A stretch of 64,000 nucleotides of DNA from Candidatus Peregrinibacteria bacterium GW2011_GWA2_33_10 (GCA_000989565.1 LBOO01000010.1:24819-88818); one strand, 5' to 3'. Numbered from the stretch's first letter, positions 38,628 to 50,970 are shown. Notes: generated by a model not told the origin, from the sequence alone. A program made the numbers and translations.

Positions 38628-39272
38628 TTACAATCCCAATTTTTTTCTAATTTCATCAGCTTCAGATTGATCTTGTTTGGCTTTTTCTTCGGCAACGACC
38701 GCTGCTTCTATGTCGTGCCAGTCTTCAACGTGTTTGCGCTCCAATTTTTCCAGTTGTTCACCGTGTTTTTCCGATAATTCAGTGAATTTTTCCTGTTCTT
38801 CCTCCAAAATTTTCATTAATTCATCAATTTGAAACTGGCTTAATTTTGGGAGAGATTTGATTATTTTTACTTTTTCATCTTTGGTAAGTGAAATTGATCC
38901 TGCAAGAAGTCTCAAAAAGCGTACTTCATCAAATTTTAAATTATGAGAGGGCAGTTTTATATTGGTTTTAAAATCATTCAACATTTTTCCAAATGTATAT
39001 TTTGGCTTATTATCATCTGTCGGAGGTTGTGTGACAGGTGGTTGAGGTATCATACCGCCGGGATTGAATCCTGCTCCCGCAGGTGGATTAAATGCTCCCT
39101 GAGGCGGGAATCCGGAAAAATTTTGAGGGTTGAAATTTTGTCCAAAATTTTGTTGCATTTGATTAGAATTCATAGTGTCATCGAAATTATCCGCCTTTAT
39201 ATTTTGAAATGGATTTGCGTTATTTTGATTATTTTGCTGGTTTCCCTGTTGTGAGCCTTGAGTATTGTCCAT
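38628..39272 (-). CDS. Hypothetical Asn/Gln/Pro-rich protein with conserved C-terminal helical domain
   Basis: C-terminal region aligns by eye to 49647..50120. Confidence 0.65.
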   Translation of the reverse strand: MDNTQGSQQGNQQNNQNNANPFQNIKADNFDDTMNSNQMQQNFGQNFNPQNFSGFPPQGAFNPPAGAGFNPGGMIPQPPVTQPPTDDNKPKYTFGKMLNDFKTNIKLPSHNLKFDEVRFLRLLAGSISLTKDEKVKIIKSLPKLSQFQIDELMKILEEEQEKFTELSEKHGEQLEKLERKHVEDWHDIEAAVVAEEKAKQDQSEADEIRKKLGL

Positions 39273-39347
39273 GTAAAATTATGTATTATGAATTATTAGA
39301 GATATTATTATAGTGTATTTATGTGAAAAATCAAGCAAATGCGTAAC

Positions 39348-39908
39348 TTAATTGGCGCGTTCGGAGTAGAGTCCGGTTTCGGTGTTGATACGGATTACAT
39401 CACCTTCTTTAATAAATAAAGGAACTCTTAATGTATACCCTGTTTCAGTAACCGCTTCTTTTTGAGCATTACCGGCTGTATCACCTTTCGCGCCGGGTTC
39501 GGCCTGCGCTACTTTCAAATCTACTTTTGGTGGCAGAATAACGCCTTTAGCTGTGCCATCCAAATACATAATATAATATTCCAAACCTTCAATTAAAAAA
39601 TATTTTTGATCTCCAATTACATTTTCACTGAATTCAAATTGGCTAAAGTCATCGATATCCATAAAAATATAACCGGATCCATCATTATATAAATATTGAG
39701 CTTTTTTCTTTTCAATACTCACTTCTTCCAAATTTTCCCCTGATTTGATTGTAAACTCAGAAATACCATTCGTTAAAAGATTACGGCATTTTAAAATATA
39801 AATTCCGGCACCTCTGGCTTGTTTTACAAAACCTTGTTTTAAAACAATCCACTTTTGTCCCTGATAAACAAATGCTGCGTCTTTTTTGGCTTCAGAAACA
39901 TTGATCAT
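39348..39908 (-). CDS. efp: Elongation factor P
   Basis: KOW-like N-terminus 'FVYQGQKWIVLKQGFVKQARGAGIYILKCRNLLTNG', C-terminal 'GYTLRVPLFIKEGDVIRINTETGLYSERA'. Confidence 0.9.
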   Translation of the reverse strand: MINVSEAKKDAAFVYQGQKWIVLKQGFVKQARGAGIYILKCRNLLTNGISEFTIKSGENLEEVSIEKKKAQYLYNDGSGYIFMDIDDFSQFEFSENVIGDQKYFLIEGLEYYIMYLDGTAKGVILPPKVDLKVAQAEPGAKGDTAGNAQKEAVTETGYTLRVPLFIKEGDVIRINTETGLYSERAN

Positions 39909-40047
39909 ATAGAAGGGTTAAAACTTTTTAAATTTTTAATAATTAAATCTACTTTACTGTATTTCTTTGGCTGTGCCATTCGTAGTGCGGCCGTTAGTAT
40001 ACGTATAAATACTCACCTTTATTGCCCTTCTTCTCCTGCGCGAAGAA

Positions 40048-40123
40048 TGGTGGAGCCTACTGGATTCGAACCAGTGGCCTTTCGCACGTCAAGCGAACGC
40101 TCTACCAACTGAGCTAAGACTCC
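40048..40123 (-). tRNA. tRNA-Val(GAC) with encoded CCA
   Basis: GGAGTCT TA GCTCAGTTGGTAGAGC G TTCGC TTGACGT GCGAA AGGCC ACTGG TTCGAAT CCAGT AGGCTCC A CCA; all stems pair (one G-T). Confidence 0.95.
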
Positions 40124-40269
40124 GATATTCGGAATTATTCTATTTATTTTAAATTAAAAAGGCAAGTAACTAAATAATTCGTAAGTTGTTTAATAATTTT
40201 TTAATAATTTTTTAATGTTTATTTGATAAGACTAAAGCATTATCAATATCTAAATTATTAATTTCGTAT

Positions 40270-40947
40270 ATGATTAAATATTTTTTAAATTTTATTTTTC
40301 CGGAGAGATGTATTTTTTGTCGCAAACTTGGAGGATATATATGCAGTGAATGTGATAAAAATTTTATTGAGGTCAAACCACAAATTTGTTATTTTTGCGA
40401 GGAAGTTTCCGTGTTTGGAAAAATTTGTCCAAGATGCAAAAATTTTTTTTCTTTTGATAATTTATTTATTTGTTATCGATATAAATTTTTTTTAAAAAAA
40501 TTGCTTTTAAATTTTAAATATAATTTTCGCAGTATTCTGGCTAAAAAATGCGCTTTGCTTATTTATAAACGGATAAAAGAGATTAATTTCAAAAATTGTT
40601 TGATTTGCTATGTTCCGAGTGATAAAAAAAGATTCAGATGGCGGGGATTTTGTCATACTCAACTAATCGCGCGATATTTAAGCGATTATTTGGATTTAGA
40701 ATGTAAAGATATTTTAGAAAAAAAAGTTAATTCTGATTTTCAGTCGCGTTTAGATCGTGGCGCAAGAATGAGTAATATTAAAGGTAAATTTTCAGTCAGA
40801 TTCAATTGCAATATTGTAAATAAAAATATCATTCTAATTGACGATGTTGTGAGTACCGGCTCTACATTGAATGAATGCGCGAAAGCGCTGAGAAACGCAG
40901 GCGCGAGGAGGGTTTTCGCTGTGGTGATGGGGAGTAATAAAGGTTAG
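40270..40947 (+). CDS. comF: ComF-family phosphoribosyltransferase
   Basis: N-terminal CXXC zinc motifs; 'CYVPSDKKRFRWRGFCHTQLIARYLSDYL'; PRPP motif 'IILIDDVVSTGSTLNECAKAL'. Confidence 0.9.
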   Translation: MIKYFLNFIFPERCIFCRKLGGYICSECDKNFIEVKPQICYFCEEVSVFGKICPRCKNFFSFDNLFICYRYKFFLKKLLLNFKYNFRSILAKKCALLIYKRIKEINFKNCLICYVPSDKKRFRWRGFCHTQLIARYLSDYLDLECKDILEKKVNSDFQSRLDRGARMSNIKGKFSVRFNCNIVNKNIILIDDVVSTGSTLNECAKALRNAGARRVFAVVMGSNKG

Positions 40948-41083
40948 TAACCCTTATTGGGATAATGTGATAAAAAATACAGATTTTTAATTGTATTTCC
41001 ACTTACGGGTTACAAGGCTATTTGTCTCGTTGCTTTATAATTACTTCTACCTTATAATTGCTTTACTTTAATCAATTTTTCCT

Positions 41084-42235
41084 ATGATTATAGGAATTGA
41101 CGCATCAAGATATGATGCTAAAGAAAAAACCGGAGTGGAATTTTATTCTAAATATATTATTGATGAATTGATAAAGTCCGCTCAAAAACAGAAGACTCAT
41201 CAGTTGCGATTTTATAGTCCGTACAGGCTTCCGCGCAGATGCGGACAGGAATTGAACGGAAGCCGTATTTTAGATGAAAATATTCTCATCGGCCAAAGAA
41301 TAATTCCTTTTAAAAGATTGTGGACGCAATTTCGGCTTTCTTGGGAAATGAGAAATAAAGCTCCTGATTTGTTGTTTGTGCCTTCTCATACTTTACCGAT
41401 TTTTCATCCTAAAAAAACAGTTATTACAATTCATGATGTGGCTTTTATATTCTTTAAAAAAGCATATAGCTTTTTTCAATATCATTATTTGATGTGGTCG
41501 ACAAAATACGCGTGTAAAAGAGCAACAAAGATTATTGTCCCGAGTCAAGCGACGAAAGATGATTTAGTTGGTTTTTTCAGATGCCGCGAAGATAAAATCG
41601 CTGTTATTCATCATGGAGTGGATTTTGATTTCAAGAGTGAAATCACTAAAAATAAAGAAAAACAAATTTTAAAACAATTTAAATTATATAAGAAAAAGTT
41701 TATATTTTTTGTGGGCAGGATTGAAACAAAGAAAAATTTGGAAAATATTATTGAAGCTTTTTCAGAATACAAAGAAAGGTATGATCATGATATTTTACTG
41801 GTGCTCGCCGGCAAAAGAGGAATAGGGTTTAAGAGCATTTGGCAGAAAATTGTGGAAAAAAATTTGATTACGGATATTTTTCTGCCCGGTTATGTTACTG
41901 AAGAGGAAAAAGATGTTTTAATAAAAAATGCTCAGTTTTTTATTTTTATTTCTCTTTATGAAGGCTTTGGATTTCCGATTTTGGAAGCTTTTAGAGCAAA
42001 AACTCCGGTTTTAACGGCAAATACTTCCGCGATGAAAGAAATCGCCGAAGACGCAGCAATGAGAGTAAATCCAACGAGTATAAATGAAATTGCGCAGGGA
42101 ATAAATAAAATTTTAAATGATGAAGTTTTTAGAAGATTTTTAATCACTAAAGGAGAAGAAAGATTGAAGAGTTTTGATTGGGGAGATGCGGGGAGGATGA
42201 CGTGGAGAGTTGTAACGGAGGTGAGTGATTCGTAA
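41084..42235 (+). CDS. Glycosyltransferase family 4-like
   Basis: 'HDVAFIFF', 'FVGRIETKKNLENIIEAF', 'FISLYEGFGFPILEAFRAKTPVLTAN'. Confidence 0.9.
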   Translation: MIIGIDASRYDAKEKTGVEFYSKYIIDELIKSAQKQKTHQLRFYSPYRLPRRCGQELNGSRILDENILIGQRIIPFKRLWTQFRLSWEMRNKAPDLLFVPSHTLPIFHPKKTVITIHDVAFIFFKKAYSFFQYHYLMWSTKYACKRATKIIVPSQATKDDLVGFFRCREDKIAVIHHGVDFDFKSEITKNKEKQILKQFKLYKKKFIFFVGRIETKKNLENIIEAFSEYKERYDHDILLVLAGKRGIGFKSIWQKIVEKNLITDIFLPGYVTEEEKDVLIKNAQFFIFISLYEGFGFPILEAFRAKTPVLTANTSAMKEIAEDAAMRVNPTSINEIAQGINKILNDEVFRRFLITKGEERLKSFDWGDAGRMTWRVVTEVSDS

Positions 42236-42264
42236 TCCGTGATTCGTAATCCGTAATTCGTAAA
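42226..42264. repeat. Short intergenic repeat (gattcgtaatccgt)n-aattcgtaaatt
   Basis: gattcgtaatccgtgattcgtaatccgtaattcgtaaattg at the 3' end of the glycosyltransferase gene; related copies at 43411-43450 and 38564-38582. Confidence 0.7.
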
Positions 42265-42312
42265 TTGATTATTTATTATTAAATTATTCCTTTTACTAAT
42301 TACGCTCTATAT

Positions 42313-43431
42313 ATGAAAAATAATCCTAGATTAAAAATAGCGCTTGTGCATGAATATCTTGTGAAGCTTGGGGGGGCGGAGAAGGTTTTGGCTGTTTTTG
42401 CCGAGATGTTTCCGGATGCTCCCATTTTTACGATGTTGTATGACGAAAAAATATGCGGGAAAGTTTTTCCGAAAGAAAGAATCAAAGTAAGCGGTTTAAA
42501 TAAATTGCCTGAATTTATCAAGAATAAACGCAGGTATTTATTTCCTTTGATGCCAAAAACAATCGAAAATTTTGATTTCAGCGATTATGATATTGTTATA
42601 AGTTCAAACAGCGCTTACTGCCATGGGATTATCACTAATTCCAATACTTTTCATATATGTTATTGCCACTCTCCAATGCGTTATGCTTGGGATTGGTATC
42701 ACGAATATAAAGATGAGCAAAGAGTAGGTTTTTTTAAAAAAATGATTATTTCTTATTTAATGAAAAAAATCAGGATTTGGGATAAAGCCGCTTCTGACCG
42801 GCCTGATGTTTACATCGCAAATTCAAAAAATGTGCAAAACAGATTGAAAAAATATTATCGCACCAATTCTTTAATTATTTATCCGCCTGTTGATATCAAT
42901 AGATTTAAAGTACAAAAAACGCATGAGGACTATTTTCTGATTGTTTCCACTCTAACACCTTATAAAAAGATAGATTTAGCAATTAAATTATTTAATAAAA
43001 TAGGTAAAAAACTGATTATTATCGGTAGTGGCAATGAGATGCAATATTTAAAAAATATCTCTGAAAATAATATTGAATTTTTAGGTTATAAAAATGATCA
43101 GGAAGTTTCAGAATATATGCAGAATTGCAGAGCATTGATTTTCCCGGGGGAGGAAGATTTTGGAATCGCGCCAATTGAAGCACAAGCTTGCGGAAAACCG
43201 GTTTTGGGTTTGGAAAAAGGAGGTTTAAAAGAAACTATAATTTCGGGAAAAACAGGAGAGTTGTTTTCCGAACCAACAATTGAATCAATGGAAAACGCTT
43301 TGGCGAAATTGATTGATAATGAAAAATTTTATGATACAGAATTAATGAGAAAGAACGCGGAGAGGTTTGGGAAGGAAGTGTTTGTGGAGAGGATTAGGGA
43401 CATTATTAAAAGCGTAATTCGTAAACCGTAA
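42313..43431 (+). CDS. Glycosyltransferase family 4-like
   Basis: 'HEYLVKLGGAEKVLAVFAEMFPDAPIFTMLYD', 'FPGEEDFGIAPIEAQACGKPVLGLEKGG'. Confidence 0.9.
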   Translation: MKNNPRLKIALVHEYLVKLGGAEKVLAVFAEMFPDAPIFTMLYDEKICGKVFPKERIKVSGLNKLPEFIKNKRRYLFPLMPKTIENFDFSDYDIVISSNSAYCHGIITNSNTFHICYCHSPMRYAWDWYHEYKDEQRVGFFKKMIISYLMKKIRIWDKAASDRPDVYIANSKNVQNRLKKYYRTNSLIIYPPVDINRFKVQKTHEDYFLIVSTLTPYKKIDLAIKLFNKIGKKLIIIGSGNEMQYLKNISENNIEFLGYKNDQEVSEYMQNCRALIFPGEEDFGIAPIEAQACGKPVLGLEKGGLKETIISGKTGELFSEPTIESMENALAKLIDNEKFYDTELMRKNAERFGKEVFVERIRDIIKSVIRKP

Positions 43432-43450
43432 TCCGTAATTCGTAAATGGA
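43411..43450. repeat. Related copy of the short intergenic repeat
   Basis: cgtaattcgtaaaccgtaatccgtaattcgtaaatgga. Confidence 0.7.
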
Positions 43451-43569
43451 ATTAGTTTTAATTTAGGGAATTGTAGGCTTCGAGGTTTAAGGTAGTAAGG
43501 ACTTTTAAGATTTTTATCGAGTTGTATTTTTTGATTTGCATTGTTATATTTTGATTACTTTATTTTTAA

Positions 43570-45132
43570 ATGAATGATATGAGTGAAATTTCTTTATATC
43601 GCAAGTATCGGCCGCAACGATTTTTCGATCTGGTTGGACAGGAGCATATTGTAAAAGTTTTAACTAACGGTGTAAAAACCAATAATGTTTCGCATGCTTA
43701 TTTATTTTGCGGACCTAGAGGAACGGGAAAAACTTCATGCGCAAGAATTGTGGCCAAGGTCTTAAATTGTACTGATGTAAAAGAGGGAGAGCCTTGCTTG
43801 GAATGTAATTTTTGTTTGGATACTCAAGAAGGCAAGCTTATTGATCTTCTGGAAATTGATGCTGCTTCGAATCGCGGAATTGATGAAATAAGAGAGATTA
43901 GGGAAAAAATCAAATTTCTTCCAACTCATGGCGGGAAAAAAATTTATATTATTGATGAGGTGCATATGTTGACGAAGGAAGCATTTAATGCGCTTTTAAA
44001 AACTCTGGAGGAACCGCCGACGCATGCTCATTTTATTTTAGCCACGACTGAATCACATAAAGTACCTGAGACAATTATTTCACGATGTCAGAGATTTGAT
44101 TTCCGCAGAATCAATGACACTGATATTATTAAACGCTTACAATTCATTGCTCATGAAGAAAATATCGAGGCTGAAGAAGATGCGTTAAAACTGATTGCCA
44201 AAAATGCGCAAGGGGGTTTGCGAGACGCGATTTCATTTTTAGAACAGATGGTTGATGGCGGGAAAATCACTCTGGACGGAGTAAAAGATAGTTTGGGATA
44301 TATTGGATTTAAGACCGTTGAACTGTTTTGTGAATATTTGTTTAAGAATGAAACTCATAAGCTTTTGGAAATTATTGATAATGCTTTTAAAGATGGCCAA
44401 GATTTAGTGTTTTTCGCTAAAGAAGCTATTGAAATTTTGAGAAAAAAAATGCTGCAGAAAATAAAAAATAATGAATTGACGGATATTTCGGATATTATTG
44501 AAAAAATAAACAATCTTCAGGAAGCTGTTTGGGGCTTGAAAGAAAGCCTTATTCCTCAACTGCCTTTAGAAATAGCGGTTATTAAATCGTGTTATAAAAA
44601 AGATCAAAAAAAAATCATAGAAAATAAGGAAAAAATCGGAAGTGATGAACTTATCACTAAAAAGTCTGAAATAAACGAAGGGAATAACTTAAAATTATCG
44701 GATTCAATCAGTATGGAAAGGGTACATAAGGGAATTGAAAGCAGTGAAAATCAGGAGAACGTAATATCTTTGAATGAGGAGCAGATTAAAAATAATTTCA
44801 CGCGAATTTTAGAACACATTAAAACTCCTTCAATTCGGCGTTCTTTCAATGAATCAAAATTGGATAAAATTAATGGAAGGGATTTAATTTTTGTATTCGG
44901 TTCAAATTTTCATTTGGAAAAAGTCAATAACGCAAAAGGAAAAGAAGAAATCAGTAATGCTTTTGAAGAAATTTTTGGCAAAGGAATTTTTATTCATTTG
45001 GAATATAGAGAATTATCGTTTGAAGCGAAAAACCATTGGAGAGAGGATGAAAAAATACAGGAAAATATGGAGAATAAGAATAAAGATTTGGCTAATTCGG
45101 TGCTGGATATTTTTGGCGGGGAAGTGATTTGA
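43570..45132 (+). CDS. dnaX: DNA polymerase III subunit gamma/tau
   Basis: 'LYRKYRPQRFFDLVGQEHIV', 'AYLFCGPRGTGKTSCARI', 'IYIIDEVHMLTKEAFNALLKTLEEPP'. Confidence 0.95.
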   Translation: MNDMSEISLYRKYRPQRFFDLVGQEHIVKVLTNGVKTNNVSHAYLFCGPRGTGKTSCARIVAKVLNCTDVKEGEPCLECNFCLDTQEGKLIDLLEIDAASNRGIDEIREIREKIKFLPTHGGKKIYIIDEVHMLTKEAFNALLKTLEEPPTHAHFILATTESHKVPETIISRCQRFDFRRINDTDIIKRLQFIAHEENIEAEEDALKLIAKNAQGGLRDAISFLEQMVDGGKITLDGVKDSLGYIGFKTVELFCEYLFKNETHKLLEIIDNAFKDGQDLVFFAKEAIEILRKKMLQKIKNNELTDISDIIEKINNLQEAVWGLKESLIPQLPLEIAVIKSCYKKDQKKIIENKEKIGSDELITKKSEINEGNNLKLSDSISMERVHKGIESSENQENVISLNEEQIKNNFTRILEHIKTPSIRRSFNESKLDKINGRDLIFVFGSNFHLEKVNNAKGKEEISNAFEEIFGKGIFIHLEYRELSFEAKNHWREDEKIQENMENKNKDLANSVLDIFGGEVI

Positions 45133-45223
45133 GTAAGAATGTCCTTTTTGTTTATAAATCGCTTTCATGCGCTATTGTACCAGTTCAGGATTTCCGATTT
45201 TATTAATCCACTTTTTTTTCTTC

Positions 45224-47380
<2,157 letters not shown>

Positions 47381-47493
47381 TTAGTATAGCAAATTATGGA
47401 TTGGTTGGTAATTTATTTATGACCCGTCACAAATATTGTTTTTTACCCTTTATTATGATAAAATATTAAGATTTTAATAAAACGCACTTTAAT

Positions 47494-47901
47494 ATGTCTG
47501 ACCAGAAATACAATCCATTATTTGATCCTAAAAATCAGGAAGTATTCAATGATTATGTTGTGCCTAAAGATTTGGTTAATAATCCGCCTATTGATCCTGA
47601 TGAATTTAATGATGAGGATCAGAAATTTTTGAAACATATTTTAAAATTAATTGAGGATAAAACTATTGATTTAATGACTCCTTCGACTCTTTACAATGAT
47701 AAAGTTTATGATGAATTATCTCCTGAAGGTAAAACTAAAGTCGAATTTGAAGCCGCTAATTTGCTAGCGAAAATAAGGCAGATTAAAAGTTTGTATGACG
47801 GAGGTTTTGAAAGGAGTTATCAACTGGAAAATCTGATTCGTAGCGTGAGGCTTTCCAAAGAGAGAATTGAGGAAATCAGAGGGGATGTGTTTATAATTTA
47901 A
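47494..47901 (+). CDS. Hypothetical protein
   Basis: ORF with acidic, helical composition. Confidence 0.6.
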   Translation: MSDQKYNPLFDPKNQEVFNDYVVPKDLVNNPPIDPDEFNDEDQKFLKHILKLIEDKTIDLMTPSTLYNDKVYDELSPEGKTKVEFEAANLLAKIRQIKSLYDGGFERSYQLENLIRSVRLSKERIEEIRGDVFII

Positions 47902-47931
47902 TTTTTTATTTTAATTTACTAAAATTGATAT

Positions 47932-49611
47932 ATGACAGTTTCACAATCACCGGAAAGACAAAAGTTAGAAGTTGAGAACGCAAATTTAAAACAATCTTTA
48001 CCTGAGGTTTCAACAATGCCTCCTTTAGAATCAAAACAAGCACTGGATGCAGCAAAAATAGCTGAAGAAGAAAGTAGAATAAAAGAAGGTGATCCGGATA
48101 AAATTTTAATTGACGAACCTAGCTCGAAAAATTCTTCAAATAAAAGCATAACTGAGAGCGCAGAACCGAAACCTAATGTAAACGTAGAATCAGGAAATAA
48201 TTCTACTTTAAAGCCTAGACAATTTAAGGATGAAGGCGCGCAAAAAATATATGATAATATTTTAAGAGCTGAAGCATTGCACGGAAAAGCCAAAAGCAGG
48301 ATTGAGAAAGAGTTGCAGTTAAAAGTTGATGCAGCGAAAGATGAGGCAAGTAAAAAAAAGGAATTGGGAACCATTAATAATCATGTAGATAATTTTTTTG
48401 GTTTAATTGATAGTTATTCAAGGCTGGATATTTATATCGGTTTTATTTCCGATGAAAATAAGAAAAATTTTGTTATGTCCGGTATCAAAAGTTATTTTGA
48501 ATTTAATGATAAGGGAATAAGTGAATTTGCAGTGGGTGATACTATGGATTTAAAAACTTATTTGGATAAAAGCTCAAAAGCACTTGATGAGGCATATGAA
48601 AAAGCAAAATCAAATCTCAGCGGATTGAATCAATATTTGGCTACTGCATCAGTTTTTTTAAAACCACACGCGCCGATCGTAAGTATGATTTTAACATGGT
48701 TAGGCAGCGGGGCAAGAGATTGGTTTAATTCATTACTTCCTTCGTTTTTTAAGGAAGACTCAAAAGAAGCAAAAAGCACTGAAGAAAAAATTAAATCAGT
48801 TGAAGCTGAAATCGCTAAAGTAAAAGATCAAAGCAAAAAGCAAACATTTGAAGGAACAATTAAAACTCTTAAAGAGACACTTAAGACCGATGCTAAAAAA
48901 GCAGGTGAGGCTTTGACTACTTTGGAAACCGATGTTAAAACGCAATTAGAGAAAGAAGGTAAGGAAGCTGAGTATAAAACTAAGTTTGAGAGTGTGAAAA
49001 AATTAAATGAGGATGAAAGCATGAAAGATCTTAAAGGAAAAATTGAAAAGAAGTTGGGAGAGAATAAAATTCAAGAAAAATTAAATGAATCGGAAGCTCT
49101 TAAAGGCCAAAATATTGATGAGGCTATTAAAGTATTAAATTCCGTACTAGTCATTAAGTCTCAAATTGAAGCTGAACAAAAGGGAAAAGCAGGTGTGACT
49201 GAAAATCAGGTTCTGCTTAAAGAGGCAAATGTTTTTATGGAGAAAGTTTTAAGTTCCTGCACGCAAGAGCAACATAAAAAAATACTAAATTTAAATAGCA
49301 CTGTTTTTCTTAATATGTCAGAAAAAGATATGAGAGAAAAAATTGGCGATAGAATTATTGTTTCAGATAAAGAACAGATACTTGCATTACAAAAATACAT
49401 GAAAAATTTTCTGCAAATTCCTAAATTTAAAAAATATAATATAGATCGAAGTTTAGAAGAAGTTATTGCAACTATGATAGAAAATACTAATGATTTCACA
49501 GAGTTTGTGGCATATTTAGATAAGAACGCAAAATCTGAGGATAAATTAAATTTTGCTGAATGGAATTTGTACCAAAAGTCTAAGGAAAAAACTGAAACTC
49601 CTAAAAAATAA
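47932..49611 (+). CDS. Hypothetical coiled-coil protein
   Basis: Long Lys/Glu-rich heptad-like ORF with one short hydrophobic segment (IVSMILTWLG). Confidence 0.65.
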   Translation: MTVSQSPERQKLEVENANLKQSLPEVSTMPPLESKQALDAAKIAEEESRIKEGDPDKILIDEPSSKNSSNKSITESAEPKPNVNVESGNNSTLKPRQFKDEGAQKIYDNILRAEALHGKAKSRIEKELQLKVDAAKDEASKKKELGTINNHVDNFFGLIDSYSRLDIYIGFISDENKKNFVMSGIKSYFEFNDKGISEFAVGDTMDLKTYLDKSSKALDEAYEKAKSNLSGLNQYLATASVFLKPHAPIVSMILTWLGSGARDWFNSLLPSFFKEDSKEAKSTEEKIKSVEAEIAKVKDQSKKQTFEGTIKTLKETLKTDAKKAGEALTTLETDVKTQLEKEGKEAEYKTKFESVKKLNEDESMKDLKGKIEKKLGENKIQEKLNESEALKGQNIDEAIKVLNSVLVIKSQIEAEQKGKAGVTENQVLLKEANVFMEKVLSSCTQEQHKKILNLNSTVFLNMSEKDMREKIGDRIIVSDKEQILALQKYMKNFLQIPKFKKYNIDRSLEEVIATMIENTNDFTEFVAYLDKNAKSEDKLNFAEWNLYQKSKEKTETPKK

Positions 49612-49646
49612 ATTTTGATTTTTTTAATTTTTTATACTATACTTAT

Positions 49647-50120
49647 TTGATCCTGATAATAAAAAAAATGACTAATACAAATCCACAAACAGTAAATACA
49701 GGCACGGCGCAAACTGCCGCCGTCAATCAAAATTCTCCGACAACCGATGATCCAAGATTATCCAAATTTAAAATTACGGCTGATGTTAAAGCAAAATTCG
49801 GGGATTTAATTGAGTTGATTTTGGGCACTGAATCTATGAATGATGATGAAAGGCAATATTGGTTTAATATTTTGCCCATCATGACTCCTGATCAGATTGA
49901 GAAATTAAAGAAAATTTTGATTCATGAGAAAGAGCAATTATCCGAGCTTGATAAAAAATATGCTGAAGAATTGAGTTCTATAAACTCAAATCATGCTTCG
50001 GAATGGGATGCTTTTAAAGCCAAAGAAAAACGCGATCAGATAAAAAAAATGGAACACGCCGATGAGGAGGATGAAAAAAACGCGCAAGAACAACTATTAA
50101 ACAGGCTGGACGAGATTTAG
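49647..50120 (+). CDS. Hypothetical protein, paralog of the C-terminal region of 38628..39272
   Basis: 'LPIMTPDQIEKLKKILIHEKEQLSELDKKYAEELSSINSNHASEWDAFKAKEK' vs 'LPKLSQFQIDELMKILEEEQEKFTELSEKHGEQLEKLERKHVEDWHDIEAAV'. Confidence 0.65.
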   Translation: MILIIKKMTNTNPQTVNTGTAQTAAVNQNSPTTDDPRLSKFKITADVKAKFGDLIELILGTESMNDDERQYWFNILPIMTPDQIEKLKKILIHEKEQLSELDKKYAEELSSINSNHASEWDAFKAKEKRDQIKKMEHADEEDEKNAQEQLLNRLDEI

Positions 50121-50134
50121 GAGAGCAGCATACT

Positions 50135-50434
50135 TTAATTCACTAATTTTGCTGTGATTACCAATCGGCGTAGATTTGTTCCTACGGGAGTGCAGGTTAT
50201 TACCGTTAGGATGTTTTCGCCGGCTTTTGGGTGCATTACTTGGATATCTTCGGGGTTTACGACTTTTATGTCCTCTACTTCATAAAAGTATTTTTTTTGT
50301 TGGTAATAAATATAAATCTCATCTCCTAAAATTATTTCGTGAAGGCGGGCAAAAACATCTTTATATTTGCCATCGTCCCATGCGTAATATGAACTATGGC
50401 CTGTTACAACCGTATTTCCTTTTTTCCCGGGCAT
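50135..50434 (-). pseudogene. Sortase, catalytic C-terminal part (second half of a split gene)
   Basis: 'GNTVVTGHSSYY' (His), 'LTVITCTPVGTNLRRLVITAKLV' (Cys, Arg). The N-terminal part lies in another frame at 50404..50775. Confidence 0.7.
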
Positions 50435-50775
50435 GGCCGAACTTGGGGTATTATTATGCGGTTATCAGGAGGGATGACTTCCAATGAATCCATTTCAGGA
50501 TAATCAGTTTTCAACTTGCCGGAATCTTTAACCACATCAAGCGGGAGGGGTTCATCTTTAACTTTAACTTTTTCTTTTGTGAATACTTGTTCGTCTTTTG
50601 TTCCCAATATTGTTTTTATTTTTGATTTTCCAATTTCAGAAAAAGCCTGAATATTGGCAATAATAAATAATATCGCAAAAATTATGATGCTTAGAATCGC
50701 AGTTTTAAAAAAATATTTAAGTTTTTTTCTAGCTTTCTCAGCTTTAGAATGAATGAGTTCTGAAAATTTTATCAT
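50404..50775 (-). pseudogene. Sortase N-terminal membrane anchor part (first half of a split gene)
   Basis: TM 'TAILSIIIFAILFIIANIQAF'; ends '..DNRIIIPQVRPCPGKKEIRL*', overlapping the catalytic ORF. Confidence 0.65.
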
Positions 50776-50970
50776 AATTTTTTTATTCGCTTTATTATAG
50801 ATTTTAATTTTTTTTAAATCAATAACCGACATCAAAACATAAAGTAGCCTTTCTTGTTAACCTGAAATGATTTACGTCTTATGTCAACCTTTTTTTCCAA
50901 ATTAGATTAAAGATTTTTGGATTTTAGATGTTTTTTCTGTATCATTTTTATATGAATTTATTTCTCAAAT

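Noticed and set aside
39855-40112. 85-aa ORF ending 'VEPTGFEPVAFRTSSERSTN'
   Set aside because: It is antisense readthrough of the tRNA-Val gene.
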